From Pseudomonadota bacterium (GTDB taxonomy: Bacteria > Desulfobacterota > JADFVX01), in contig JADFVM010000188.1 of the NCBI GenBank assembly GCA_015222555.1, forward strand, positions 1-7,748: 7,748 bases of DNA, given 5' to 3'. The first letter of the stretch is position 1. Every line of letters starts with the position of its first letter. A model generated the notes under the pieces. It did no database searches. It had not been told where the DNA came from and worked only from the letters and a program-made list of their open reading frames with translations. The translations under genes were made by a program, and so were the position numbers. Shown here piece after piece: positions 1 to 7,015 of the stretch.

Positions 1-1074
1 CCTGAAAATGTGGGAATAACGCTGAAACTGGCTGAAGTTTATGCCAAGGCCGGTAATAAGGAGTCAGCCATTGATAACCTAAAGGAAGCGGCTGAAAGTT
101 ATTCTTCTGGCGGAGATTTCCTCAAAGCAGCGGGCGTCTATAAGATGATTTTGAAGGTGGACCCTGAAAATAAAGAGGCCAATGATAAACTGGATTCCCT
201 CTGTTCTACTGAAAATTCAAAAAAGAAGGAATGGACTCTTCCCGAGATCCCTCTTTTATCGGATCTTAAAGAAGAGGTGCTGAAGAAAGTTGTTGGCAGT
301 CTGGCACATCACACTTTTTCAATGGGAGAAATAATATTCAGGGAAGGGGATGAGGGTAACTCGCTTTATATTATTGTCAAAGGTTCGGTGAAAGTTTTCA
401 TTGAGGGGGTGGCGGGAGAAAAAATTGAGATTACTCAGTTGAAAGAAGGGGATTTCTTTGGAGAAGTGGGCCTCTTGGCGGGCGGCACAAGAAAGGCTTC
501 CGTCATGGCCCTTGATGATACTGACCTCTTTGAAATGACCAAGGAAGAGATTGAAAAAATAGAAAAAGAACATCCACATGTCAGTGATGTCCTGCAGGAC
601 TTTTATAAGAAAAGGGTGCTCGACAAGATCATGGCTGTCTCCCCCCTTTTTGGAACGTTAAAGACGAAAGACAGACGAGAGATCCTGGAAGCCTTTACCC
701 TTAAATCCTTTAATGAAGGTGATGCTGTCATAACTGAAGGTGAAAAGGGCGATTCCCTTTTTATTATTAAAAGTGGACAGGTAGAAGTAAACACTGTGGC
801 GGATGATGAAAAAAAGGTGATGCTGGGCCGGTTGAAAGAGGGTGATTTTTTTGGAGAGGTTGCCCTTCTTACGGGAAAACCGAGAACGGCAACGGTAACA
901 GCTTTATCACCTGTTGAATTGATGGAACTCTCGGCTAAGGATCTGAAAAGCTGTTTTGAAAAACATACCAGAGTAAAGGAAACCCTGAATCGATACCTGA
1001 AAGTGCGAGTAGAAAAAACGATCAGTACTATAATGGCGCTTAAACAGATGGAAGCCAGAGAAGGGCTTGTATAG
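1..1074 (+). CDS. TPR and tandem cyclic-nucleotide-binding-domain protein, 5' end missing
   Basis: Probably a regulatory protein binding cAMP, cGMP or a related nucleotide; target unknown. The frame is open from base 1, so the gene starts upstream. The GTG at 10 is probably internal, because the TPR-like helix continues in frame before it. Numbering from that GTG: residues 1-62 form one or two TPR-like helical pairs (AEVYAKAGNKESAIDNL, then a segment ending LKVDPENKEA). Two cNMP-binding beta-roll domains follow, at about 82-190 and 212-320. Each carries a full phosphate-binding cassette: F150-G151-E152 with R161, and F281-G282-E283 with R292. The second resembles the PKA regulatory-subunit cassette. 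Both keep the Glu and Arg that hold ribose and phosphate, so both look able to bind ligand. The string LKEGDFFGEV occurs in both. No HTH, kinase or membrane segment is visible, so this does not look like a CRP-type DNA-binding factor. It ends 4 bp before lolD, suggesting cotranscription. Confidence 0.88.
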   Translation, partial: PENVGITLKLAEVYAKAGNKESAIDNLKEAAESYSSGGDFLKAAGVYKMILKVDPENKEANDKLDSLCSTENSKKKEWTLPEIPLLSDLKEEVLKKVVGSLAHHTFSMGEIIFREGDEGNSLYIIVKGSVKVFIEGVAGEKIEITQLKEGDFFGEVGLLAGGTRKASVMALDDTDLFEMTKEEIEKIEKEHPHVSDVLQDFYKKRVLDKIMAVSPLFGTLKTKDRREILEAFTLKSFNEGDAVITEGEKGDSLFIIKSGQVEVNTVADDEKKVMLGRLKEGDFFGEVALLTGKPRTATVTALSPVELMELSAKDLKSCFEKHTRVKETLNRYLKVRVEKTISTIMALKQMEAREGLV

Positions 1075-1078
1075 TTAA

Positions 1079-1756
1079 ATGAGTGATAGTTTCGTTGAGC
1101 TGAAAAACCTTTCCAAGTCATTCAATAAAGGGGAAAGTGAGATCAATGTCCTGAAGGATGTCAGTCTAGGAATAAAGCGCGGTGAAATGATCGCCCTTCT
1201 CGGCGCCTCCGGTGCAGGGAAGAGCACCCTGCTTCATATTTTGGGCGGCTTAGACCGACCCAGCGCCGGCAGTGTGATTTATGGCGGCAGGGATATCTAT
1301 AATATGGGAGAAAAGCCCCTTTCCGACTTCAGGAATAAAGAGATCGGTTTTGTCTTTCAGTCTCACCATCTGCTGCCCGAATTTTCAGCCCTGGAAAATG
1401 TAATGATGCCGGCACTCATTGGAAGAATGAAAAGGGATGAGGCTGCCAGGCAGGCTCACAGCCTCCTTGAAAAAGTTGGCCTTTCCGAAAGGACATCTCA
1501 CAAACCCGGCGAATTGTCAGGAGGAGAACAACAACGGGTTGCGCTTGCCAGGGCTCTTGTGCTCGCCCCCGATGTTCTCCTTGCCGATGAGCCGACGGGA
1601 AATCTGGACAGCAAAACCGGTGATGAGGTTTTTTCTCTCATGGTGGAAATGAATAGAAGTATGGGCCTGACTTTTGTCATGGTGACCCATAATGAAAAGC
1701 TGGCCGTCCAGGTAGACAGGCAGATTAGAGTTCAAGACGGGAGGATAATTTTTTAA
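1079..1756 (+). CDS. lolD: Lipoprotein-releasing system ATP-binding protein LolD
   Basis: ABC ATPase of 225 residues, the usual length for LolD. It is expected to drive the LolC/LolE-type permease that extracts lipoproteins from the inner membrane and passes them to LolA. All nucleotide-binding motifs are intact: Walker A GASGAGKST (42-50), Q-loop Q94, signature LSGGEQQ (146-152), Walker B VLLADEP (166-172), D-loop NLDS (175-178) and switch H204. The stretch QSHHLLPEFSALENVMMP is typical of the LolD/MacB/FtsE group. The ATG at 1079 is four bases after the preceding stop; a weak Shine-Dalgarno-like AGAAGGG lies at 1059-1065, 13 nt away. The permease is not in the window and may lie to the left, with the cNMP-binding gene in between. 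Sequence alone cannot fully exclude a MacB-like exporter ATPase. The short single-domain form and the adjacent bamA favour LolD. Confidence 0.9.
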   Translation: MSDSFVELKNLSKSFNKGESEINVLKDVSLGIKRGEMIALLGASGAGKSTLLHILGGLDRPSAGSVIYGGRDIYNMGEKPLSDFRNKEIGFVFQSHHLLPEFSALENVMMPALIGRMKRDEAARQAHSLLEKVGLSERTSHKPGELSGGEQQRVALARALVLAPDVLLADEPTGNLDSKTGDEVFSLMVEMNRSMGLTFVMVTHNEKLAVQVDRQIRVQDGRIIF

Positions 1757-1760
1757 AAGA

Positions 1761-4064
1761 GTGAATACATCTAATGAAACTATCACAAAATCGAGACTCT
1801 TAATTTTAATACTCCTTTTTCTTGTCATCCTTCCTCCTGCCGGTCTTTTTGCCGAGGGAGAAATTATCACGAAATTAGAGGTTCAGGGTCAAAGAAGAAT
1901 TGAAGAAAGCGCTATCCTGTCGAATGTGAGGAGCAGGGTAGGAGACTATTTTTCCACTGAGAGGGTTTCTGAGGATATTAAAAGGATCTTCAAAATGGGT
2001 TATTTTGATGATGTTAAGGTTGACCTTTCATCGGGTGAATTAGGTCCTCAATTAACCTTCATTGTAAAGGAGCGACCTTTTATCCGGGAGATAAAGATCG
2101 AAGGCAATAAAGAACTCAAGGAAGAAGGGATTAGAGAAGTTATTACCGTCAGGGAAAGCACCATTTTCAATATGGATAGGGTAAGGGATACAAAAGAAAA
2201 AATTGTGAAACTTTATGAAGAGAAGGGTTTTTTCCTGGCCGATATTTCCCATAGACTCGATGAAAAGGGAGATGAGGCGGCGCTGATTTTTGAAATAGCG
2301 GAAGGGCGTAAGGCAAAAATAAGGAAAGTAAATATTCTTGGAAATAAGGAATATTCCGACAAAGACCTTCTTGGAATCGGTGGTGTGGAAACCAAGGAAG
2401 GCGGCGCTTTTTCATGGCTTACAGATTCAGGTAAATTCGAAGAAGAGACTCTCCAGAAAGATATTGATTTGATGAGGGCCTTTTACTACAATAATGGCTT
2501 TATTCAGGTGAAGATTGAAGCGCCCCAAGCCTTTATGTCACCAGACAAGAAATGGTTATACGTAACGATCCGCATCAATGAAGGTGATCAGTTCAATGTG
2601 GGGGAAATCAGCTTTGCCGGTGACCTTGGATCAGAACCGGAAGCTACTGCGAAAACGAAGGAAACGCTCAAAACGAAAGAGGGTGAAACCTTCAGTAGTA
2701 ACAATATGCGTATGGATATTGTGACCCTCACAGACAAGTTTGGCGATATCGGTTATGCCTTCGCAAATGTCTCACCTAAAACTGAAATCGATGAAGAAAA
2801 GAGACTCGTCAATATTACTTTCAGCGCTGAAAAGGGAAGCCTTGTCTATATTGACAGAATCAATATCACAGGAAATACCAAAACTCGGGACAAGGTTGTT
2901 CGAAGGGAGTTGAAAATTGCTGAGGGAGACCTCTACAATGGCAGTGCTTTAAGGAGAAGCCGACAGAAGGTCAATAATCTCGGTTTCTTTAAGGAGGTCA
3001 ACTTTGCCACGCAGAGGGGCCGGGGGGAAGACAAACTGGACTTAAATATTGAAATTGATGAAGGGCCCACGGGAACATTAACCGTAGGGGGTGGATACAG
3101 TTCAATTGACCACCTTGTCGGCATGATTCAGGTGTCACAGGGAAATCTGGGCGGAAGAGGCCAGAAACTATCGATGAATGCGGAAGTGGGTGGACAAAGC
3201 AGCAGCTACAACCTGAGTTTTACTGAGCCCTATCTTTTCGACAAGAAAGTCTCTGCAGGATTTAACATTTTTAATACGACCAGGGATTACTCGGACTATG
3301 AAAATTCAAGTAAAGGGGGAGGCGTCACCGTCAGTGTGCCCAGGGGTGAGTACTCTAGGGCAAGTGTTCGATACCGATATGAAAAGGTCGATATTAGTGA
3401 GGTCAGTCCCAGTGCTGCGCAGCTTATCCTGGACTCGGAAGGTGAGACGACAACAAGTAGCATTCTTACTTCATTGAGCAGGGATAGCAGGGATAATAAT
3501 ATTAACCCCACAGAGGGATCAGTTAACAGCATTTCCCTGGAATATGCCGGCGGATTGCTCGGTGAAGATAATAACTTTTACAAAGCCATAGTGAATACAT
3601 CATGGTATTATTCTGTCCCCTGGGAACATGTTTTGATGTTTCATGGCCGGGCGGGATATGGCCATGGCTTTGAAGGGGATACGCTCAAAGTTGACGAACG
3701 GTTCTTTCTGGGTGGTATAAATACACTAAGGGGATATGATTATCGGTCTGTTGGGCCTGAAGAGCTCGGTAGTGATGGAAATCCATACGTTGTCGGTGGA
3801 AACAAGGAGCTTCTCTTTAATACGGAATATATTTTCCCTCTTTCCGTGGAGGCAGGGCTGAAGGGCCTTGTCTTTTTCGATGCTGGAAATGTCTTTGATA
3901 CGGGTGAAGCGGTAAAGCTGAGTGAACTCAGAAAAAGTGTCGGTTATGGTTTTAGATGGTTTTCTCCCATCGGTCCATTGAGGTTGGAGTGGGGATATAT
4001 TCTTGATCCAAAGCCGGGAGAGAAAAAAAGTCAGTGGGAGTTTTCTATCGGTACCTTTTTCTAG
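1761..4064 (+). CDS. bamA: Outer membrane protein assembly factor BamA
   Basis: Core of the BAM complex, which folds and inserts beta-barrel proteins into the outer membrane; 767 residues. Residues 1-31 look like a Sec signal peptide: K10/R12, hydrophobic core about 13-24, likely cleavage after LFA31. Five POTRA domains follow, at roughly 34-106, 107-185, 186-279, 280-362 and 363-437, each opening with a beta-strand and a G-N/G-D-type turn (KIEGNKEL, NILGNKEY, NITGNTKT). The C-terminal Bac_surface_Ag/Omp85 barrel spans about 438-767. It contains the DSRDNN...P..G motif (575-586), the loop-6 motif LRGY (656-659), FFDAGNVFD (705-713) and the terminal-Phe beta-signal WEFSIGTFF. The GTG at 1761 is the only reasonable start: an in-frame TAA lies at 1746-1748 and no other start codon precedes the signal peptide. 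The ribosome site is poor (GGGAGG at 1739-1744 is 16 nt off), so translation is probably coupled to lolD, whose stop is 4 nt upstream. Confidence 0.96.
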   Translation: MNTSNETITKSRLLILILLFLVILPPAGLFAEGEIITKLEVQGQRRIEESAILSNVRSRVGDYFSTERVSEDIKRIFKMGYFDDVKVDLSSGELGPQLTFIVKERPFIREIKIEGNKELKEEGIREVITVRESTIFNMDRVRDTKEKIVKLYEEKGFFLADISHRLDEKGDEAALIFEIAEGRKAKIRKVNILGNKEYSDKDLLGIGGVETKEGGAFSWLTDSGKFEEETLQKDIDLMRAFYYNNGFIQVKIEAPQAFMSPDKKWLYVTIRINEGDQFNVGEISFAGDLGSEPEATAKTKETLKTKEGETFSSNNMRMDIVTLTDKFGDIGYAFANVSPKTEIDEEKRLVNITFSAEKGSLVYIDRINITGNTKTRDKVVRRELKIAEGDLYNGSALRRSRQKVNNLGFFKEVNFATQRGRGEDKLDLNIEIDEGPTGTLTVGGGYSSIDHLVGMIQVSQGNLGGRGQKLSMNAEVGGQSSSYNLSFTEPYLFDKKVSAGFNIFNTTRDYSDYENSSKGGGVTVSVPRGEYSRASVRYRYEKVDISEVSPSAAQLILDSEGETTTSSILTSLSRDSRDNNINPTEGSVNSISLEYAGGLLGEDNNFYKAIVNTSWYYSVPWEHVLMFHGRAGYGHGFEGDTLKVDERFFLGGINTLRGYDYRSVGPEELGSDGNPYVVGGNKELLFNTEYIFPLSVEAGLKGLVFFDAGNVFDTGEAVKLSELRKSVGYGFRWFSPIGPLRLEWGYILDPKPGEKKSQWEFSIGTFF

Positions 4065-4125
4065 TCTGTACAGAGATCCTATTCTCCAGAATGATTATAG
4101 ATCTTATTAATTGAGAAAAACAACA

Positions 4126-4130
4126 GGGAG
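4126..4130 (+). promoter_or_regulatory. Ribosome binding site of ompH/skp
   Basis: GGGAG lies 5 nt before the ATG at 4136 and supports that start, which also gives a complete signal peptide. It sits at the end of the 71-bp bamA-ompH gap. That gap otherwise shows only short weak palindromes and no convincing promoter. Confidence 0.65.
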
Positions 4131-4135
4131 TTAAC

Positions 4136-4657
4136 ATGAAAAAAAATATTGGAATAACTATTTGTTTTGTTCTTCTACTGATGGCGTCTTTATCTATTGC
4201 CTCAGAGGGCAACCGTGTTGTTTATGTTGATCTGCAGGAAGCGCTTAACAGTGCAGATTCAGGGAAAAAAGCTAAAGAGGTATTTAAGGTAGAGGTTGAC
4301 AGGATTCAGAAAGACCTTGATAAAAAACAGGGTGAGTTGAAGGCGATGAAAGAGGAGCTTGAGAAAAGGGCTCTGTTGTTAAGTGAGGAAACACGAGTAA
4401 AGAAAGAACAGGAGTATCAGAAAAAACTGAAAAAATTTCAACGTTTTTATCAGGATGCACAAGATGAACTCAAAAGCAAGGATGCGCAATTAACGAGAAA
4501 TATCATCATTGATCTAAGAAAGGTGATTACAAAACTTGGCCAGGAAAAGGGTTATGCCATGATCCTTGAAAGGACTGAAAGTAATGTGCTTTATGCGCCC
4601 AAGGAAAATGACATCACCTCTGAAGTTGTTAAACGGTTAAATGAGGGAATTAAGTAG
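4136..4657 (+). CDS. skp: OmpH/Skp family periplasmic chaperone
   Basis: Periplasmic holdase that keeps unfolded outer-membrane proteins soluble on the way to BamA; 173 residues, close to the usual size. Residues 1-22 form a clear signal peptide (MKKN, hydrophobic 9-19, cleavage after SIA22). The mature start RVVYVDLQEALNSADSGKKAKE (27-48) is the first strand and helix of the Skp body. Residues about 50-125 are very rich in Lys, Glu and Gln and form the long coiled-coil tentacles. Residues 126-173 return to the body with the family ending EKGYAMILERTE...VLYA...DIT. Its place directly after bamA and before lpxD is the common proteobacterial order. The 71-bp gap from bamA is larger than most gaps here, so a separate promoter is possible, but none is convincing. 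The symbol follows the Skp/OmpH/HlpA family; orthology to E. coli Skp is inferred from context and architecture, since sequence conservation in this family is low. Confidence 0.9.
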   Translation: MKKNIGITICFVLLLMASLSIASEGNRVVYVDLQEALNSADSGKKAKEVFKVEVDRIQKDLDKKQGELKAMKEELEKRALLLSEETRVKKEQEYQKKLKKFQRFYQDAQDELKSKDAQLTRNIIIDLRKVITKLGQEKGYAMILERTESNVLYAPKENDITSEVVKRLNEGIK

Positions 4658-4663
4658 TCGGTG

Positions 4664-5692
4664 ATGAAGCTCAGTGACATTGCAGAGTGTATAGGTGGCA
4701 TTCTTCATGGTGATGGTTCAGTGGAGATCTCAGCCGTTGCCTCTCTCGAGGATGCAACATGTGGATCAATTTCACTCCTTGCAAGTAAGAAACACACCGA
4801 TAAACTATTGCAGAGTAAAGCTTCTGCTTTTATCCTTCCTGCCGGTTTATCTTGCGAAAAGGCGCCTTTCATAAGCTGCGAAAATCCCATGGTTGCCTTT
4901 GCAAAAGTTATTCGCCTCTTTCATCCCCTGCCTTCTCCAAAAGGGATTGATGAAGATGCAGTGATTGAAAAAGATGTAAAATCAGGTCAGGACATGACTA
5001 TATATGCCAATGCTTTTGTTGGCGAAGGCGCCATCCTGGGTGACAGGGTAAGCCTTTATCCCGGCGTTTATGTAGGGGCTGGTGTTACTATCGGTGATGA
5101 TACGATTCTCTGCCCCAATGTTGTTATTAATGATGGCTCGGAGGTGGGCAAGCGGGTTGTCATCAATGCCGGAACCATAGTCGGGGGCGAAGGATATGGT
5201 TTTGTCTGGGATGGGACAAAGCATCTGAAAATACCCCAGGTCGGCAAAGTGGTAATAGGCGATGATGTTGAAATCGGTGCAAACTGTGCCATTGACAGAG
5301 CAACGTTGGGAAAAACGGAGATCAAAAAGGGGACAAAGATCGATAATTTCGTTCATATTGCTCATAATTGTACCGTTGGTGAAAACACGTTGATTGTTGC
5401 GCAAACGGGTCTTTCGGGCAGCGTAGAAATAGGAAATAACGTGATCCTCTCAGGCCAGATTGCCGTGTCCGATCATTTGAAAATTGGCGATGGTGCAATT
5501 GTGGCAGGGAAATCAGGTGTGACAAAGAACATTGAGGCAGGCGCAAAGGTTGGAGGTTTTCCAACGCGTCCCATCATGGAATGGAAGCGGATTCAAAAAT
5601 CGCTTGAAAAACTGCCGGAGATAAGAAAAACAGTAGACAGCTTATGCAAGAAGATACAAAAAATAGAAGACGAGGAGTCTAATAATGCTTGA
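4664..5692 (+). CDS. lpxD: UDP-3-O-(3-hydroxyacyl)glucosamine N-acyltransferase LpxD
   Basis: Third step of lipid A synthesis: transfers a 3-hydroxyacyl chain from ACP to the 2-amino group of the UDP-3-O-acyl sugar in the cytoplasm. Length is 342 residues, typical. Residues 1 to about 95 form the N-terminal uridine-binding domain (MKLSDIAECIGG; the A-T-C-G-S-I-S-L-L segment; ENPMVAFAKV). From about 97 to 300 there are hexapeptide repeats of a left-handed beta-helix (IGDDTI, VGKRVV, IGDDVE, IGNNVI, IGDGAI). The tail (about 303-342) is a charged helix. The catalytic motif DNFVHIAHN is present; H234 aligns with E. coli H239, and H271 (SDHLKIGD) with E. coli H276. A GTG at 4661 is an alternative start one codon earlier; the adjacent ATG fits the family start MKLSDIA better. 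Neither has a good ribosome site (GAGGG at 4643-4647 is 16 nt away). The gene follows ompH by 6 nt and overlaps fabZ. Confidence 0.95.
   Translation: MKLSDIAECIGGILHGDGSVEISAVASLEDATCGSISLLASKKHTDKLLQSKASAFILPAGLSCEKAPFISCENPMVAFAKVIRLFHPLPSPKGIDEDAVIEKDVKSGQDMTIYANAFVGEGAILGDRVSLYPGVYVGAGVTIGDDTILCPNVVINDGSEVGKRVVINAGTIVGGEGYGFVWDGTKHLKIPQVGKVVIGDDVEIGANCAIDRATLGKTEIKKGTKIDNFVHIAHNCTVGENTLIVAQTGLSGSVEIGNNVILSGQIAVSDHLKIGDGAIVAGKSGVTKNIEAGAKVGGFPTRPIMEWKRIQKSLEKLPEIRKTVDSLCKKIQKIEDEESNNA
5672..5677 (+). promoter_or_regulatory. Ribosome binding site of fabZ, inside lpxD
   Basis: GAGGAG lies 7 nt before the ATG at 5685, within the last codons of lpxD. It supports the fabZ start, and hence the 8-nt lpxD/fabZ overlap (ATGCTTGA). 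Confidence 0.75.
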
Positions 5693-6119
5693 TATTAATG
5701 AAATCATGGAAGTTCTCCCTCACAGGTATCCTTTCCTGCTTGTTGATAAAGTAGAGGAAATGGAATTGGGAAAAAAGATAGTATGTATGAAAAATGTCAC
5801 AATTAATGAACCTTTTTTTCAGGGACATTTCCCCGGACATCCCATCATGCCAGGTGTTTTGATTGTCGAAGCGATGGCTCAGGCCGGTGGTATTTTGGCC
5901 TTTAAATCTGAACCTGATAAAACGGAGAGTTCTGTTGTTTATTTTATGGGCATAGACAACGCCAGGTTCAGAAAACCCGTTCTTCCCGGAAATCAGCTAA
6001 GATTAGAGCTTGAAGTCGTTAAGCAGAGGCGCGCCATCTGGAAGTTCAAGGGAGAAGCCTACGTTGGTGAAGAGCTTGTTGCAGAGGCTGAAATATTAGC
6101 GACTGTCATGGATGCATAA
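5685..6119 (+). CDS. fabZ: 3-hydroxyacyl-[acyl-carrier-protein] dehydratase FabZ
   Basis: Dehydrates 3-hydroxyacyl-ACP to trans-2-enoyl-ACP in fatty acid elongation, competing with LpxA and LpxD for the same acyl-ACP pool; this explains its place between them. It is 144 residues, full length for the family, with a single hotdog fold. Start region: INEIMEVLPHRYPFLLVDKV. The active-site block QGHFPGHPIMPGVLIVEAMA holds the catalytic His48 and, on the central helix, Glu62. Later conserved pieces are FMGIDNARFRKPVLPGNQL and the closing strand AEAEILATVMDA. The ATG is supported by the GAGGAG site, and its first eight bases overlap the lpxD end, suggesting translational coupling. There is no LpxC-FabZ fusion of the Bacteroidota type. 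A FabA isomerase is unlikely given the length and the lipid A context. Confidence 0.96.
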   Translation: MLDINEIMEVLPHRYPFLLVDKVEEMELGKKIVCMKNVTINEPFFQGHFPGHPIMPGVLIVEAMAQAGGILAFKSEPDKTESSVVYFMGIDNARFRKPVLPGNQLRLELEVVKQRRAIWKFKGEAYVGEELVAEAEILATVMDA

Positions 6120-6121
6120 CT

Positions 6122-6159
6122 GGAGTCATAGAGTCGAGAGTCGGGGAGTTAGGAGTTAG
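6122..6159 (+). repeat. Short GAGT-unit tandem array before lpxA
   Basis: Five GAGT cores begin at 6123, 6131, 6138, 6146 and 6153, so the spacing alternates 8, 7, 8, 7 nt. The first three read GAGTC and the last two GAGTT. The array takes up most of the 52-bp fabZ-lpxA gap, where the rest of the operon is nearly gapless. It resembles a degenerate heptamer satellite. No function can be assigned from sequence; the last copies (GGAGTTAG) are 16 nt from the lpxA ATG, too far for a good ribosome site. Confidence 0.6.
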
Positions 6160-6171
6160 AAAGAACAAGCA

Positions 6172-6939
6172 ATGATTCATAAAACAGCCATAATAGATCC
6201 CAACGCGGAAGTTGATGACGGTGTTGAGGTCGGACCTTATGCGATAATCGGTTCCGGAGTAAAGATCGGTGCCGGTACGGTTATAGGTCCACATGTACTG
6301 ATCAAACAGGATACTTTTATCGGTTCGGATAATATTTTTGAACATGGCGCATCCATAGGCGGGGAACCACAGGACCTCAGCTTTAAGGGACAAAAGACCT
6401 ACGTCAAAATTGGCAATGGCAATACCTTCCGGGAGTTCTCGACAATTCACAGGGCAACAAAGAAAGAAGGCGCCACATCCATTGGAGATAACAATTATTT
6501 CATGGCCTATGCCCATGCAGGGCATGACTGCCAGGTTGGAAATAGCACCATCATCAGTAACTGTACCGGTCTCGCCGGACATGTTCATGTAGAAGATTAC
6601 GCCATTATTTCAGCCTCTGTCGGGATTCACCAATTTGTAAAAATCGGTACCATGGCAATGGTGGGGGCCCTGTCCAGAATAAACCGGGATGTTCTCCCCT
6701 ATACGCTTGTAGAGGGAAATCCGGCTGTGACGCGTGGCCTGAATTCAGTGGGATTAAGGCGTAAAGGGTATTCCGCCGAATCCAGAAGTGCATTGAAAAA
6801 AGCATATAAAATTCTTTGCCGAAGCGACATGAGTATTCCGAAGGCACTGGATAAAATAGTTTCAGAAATTGAAGCGGTGGATGAGCTTAAACATCTGATT
6901 GCTTTTGTTAAAGAATCCCAACGGGGAATTATTAGATAA
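6172..6939 (+). CDS. lpxA: Acyl-[ACP]-UDP-N-acetylglucosamine O-acyltransferase LpxA
   Basis: First step of lipid A synthesis: transfers a 3-hydroxyacyl chain from ACP to the 3-position of UDP-GlcNAc (or of UDP-GlcNAc3N in some species). It is 255 residues; E. coli LpxA has 262. Residues 1 to about 185 form a left-handed beta-helix of hexapeptide repeats (VEVGPYAIIG, VKIGAGTVIG, TSIGDNN, CQVGNST, VKIGTMAMVG). Residues about 190-255 form the C-terminal helical domain with the family landmarks GLRRKGYS and the ending RGIIR. By alignment from memory, H118 in AHAGHDC matches the catalytic H125 of E. coli; H115, H137, H153 and Q154 match H122, H144, H160 and Q161. A166 sits where E. coli has the acyl-ruler G173. 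The ATG at 6172 gives MIHKTAIIDP, close to the E. coli start MIDKSA; the ribosome site is weak (AGAAAGAA). The stop codon abuts the palindrome that follows. Confidence 0.96.
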   Translation: MIHKTAIIDPNAEVDDGVEVGPYAIIGSGVKIGAGTVIGPHVLIKQDTFIGSDNIFEHGASIGGEPQDLSFKGQKTYVKIGNGNTFREFSTIHRATKKEGATSIGDNNYFMAYAHAGHDCQVGNSTIISNCTGLAGHVHVEDYAIISASVGIHQFVKIGTMAMVGALSRINRDVLPYTLVEGNPAVTRGLNSVGLRRKGYSAESRSALKKAYKILCRSDMSIPKALDKIVSEIEAVDELKHLIAFVKESQRGIIR

Positions 6940-7002
6940 GGGTTCGCTCAAAAATGGCCTGAAGATGAGATGCAAAATGTGAAGTTATTATTGAGTGAAC
7001 CC
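6940..7002 (+). repeat. 63-bp imperfect palindrome flanked by TAA, MITE-like
   Basis: The 12-base left end GGGTTCGCTCAA (6940-6951) pairs with the right end TTGAGTGAACCC (6991-7002); the only non-Watson-Crick pair is one G-U. After an A-A mismatch the stem continues inward, with 6953-6958 pairing with 6984-6989 including two G-U pairs. About 25 nt remain in the loop. Directly outside both ends stands TAA (6937-6939, which is the lpxA stop codon, and 7003-7005), as expected of a 3-bp target duplication. There is no coding potential and no T-run after the stem, so it is not an intrinsic terminator. The RNA would still fold as a hairpin and might act in mRNA processing or stability between lpxA and the next gene. 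A small non-autonomous element or REP-like repeat is the best reading; other copies would be needed to prove mobility. Confidence 0.6.
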
Positions 7003-7007
7003 TAAGG

Positions 7008-7015
7008 TAAGGAGG
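7008..7015 (+). promoter_or_regulatory. Strong ribosome binding site of the Gfo/Idh gene
   Basis: TAAGGAGG lies 5 nt before the GTG at 7021. It is the best Shine-Dalgarno sequence in the window and fixes the GTG as the start of the dehydrogenase gene. It begins 5 nt beyond the palindrome, so folding of that hairpin need not hide it. Confidence 0.85.

Noticed and set aside
10..12. GTG at 10 as the true start of the first gene
   Set aside because: The frame is open to base 1 and the preceding residues (Pro-Glu-Asn) continue the TPR-like sequence; no Shine-Dalgarno sequence is visible, so the gene is treated as truncated.
603..1121. Long open frame on the minus strand opposite the second cNMP-binding domain (172 codons)
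   Set aside because: It lies wholly antisense to a well-supported conserved domain and across the lolD start; its translation is Ser/Phe-rich, has no recognisable motif, and lacks its own context.
4065..4135. Possible promoter or operator before ompH: TATAGA at 4096-4101, ATTCTCCAGAAT at 4081-4092, and AGATC/GATCT arms at 4074-4078 and 4100-4104
   Set aside because: The -10-like box has no matching -35 box at the right distance. The palindromes are 5-bp arms with a loop too short or too long, within chance expectation for AT-rich spacer.
4982..5404. Minus-strand open frames opposite lpxD, and similar ones opposite bamA and lpxA
   Set aside because: They are mirror frames of hexapeptide-repeat or barrel coding sequence with no family features; the plus-strand genes are certain.
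6940..7003. Rho-independent terminator after lpxA
   Set aside because: A stem is present, but the loop is long, the inner stem is imperfect, and the bases after it (CTAAGGTAAGG) contain no T-run; the next gene also follows in the same direction 18 nt later.
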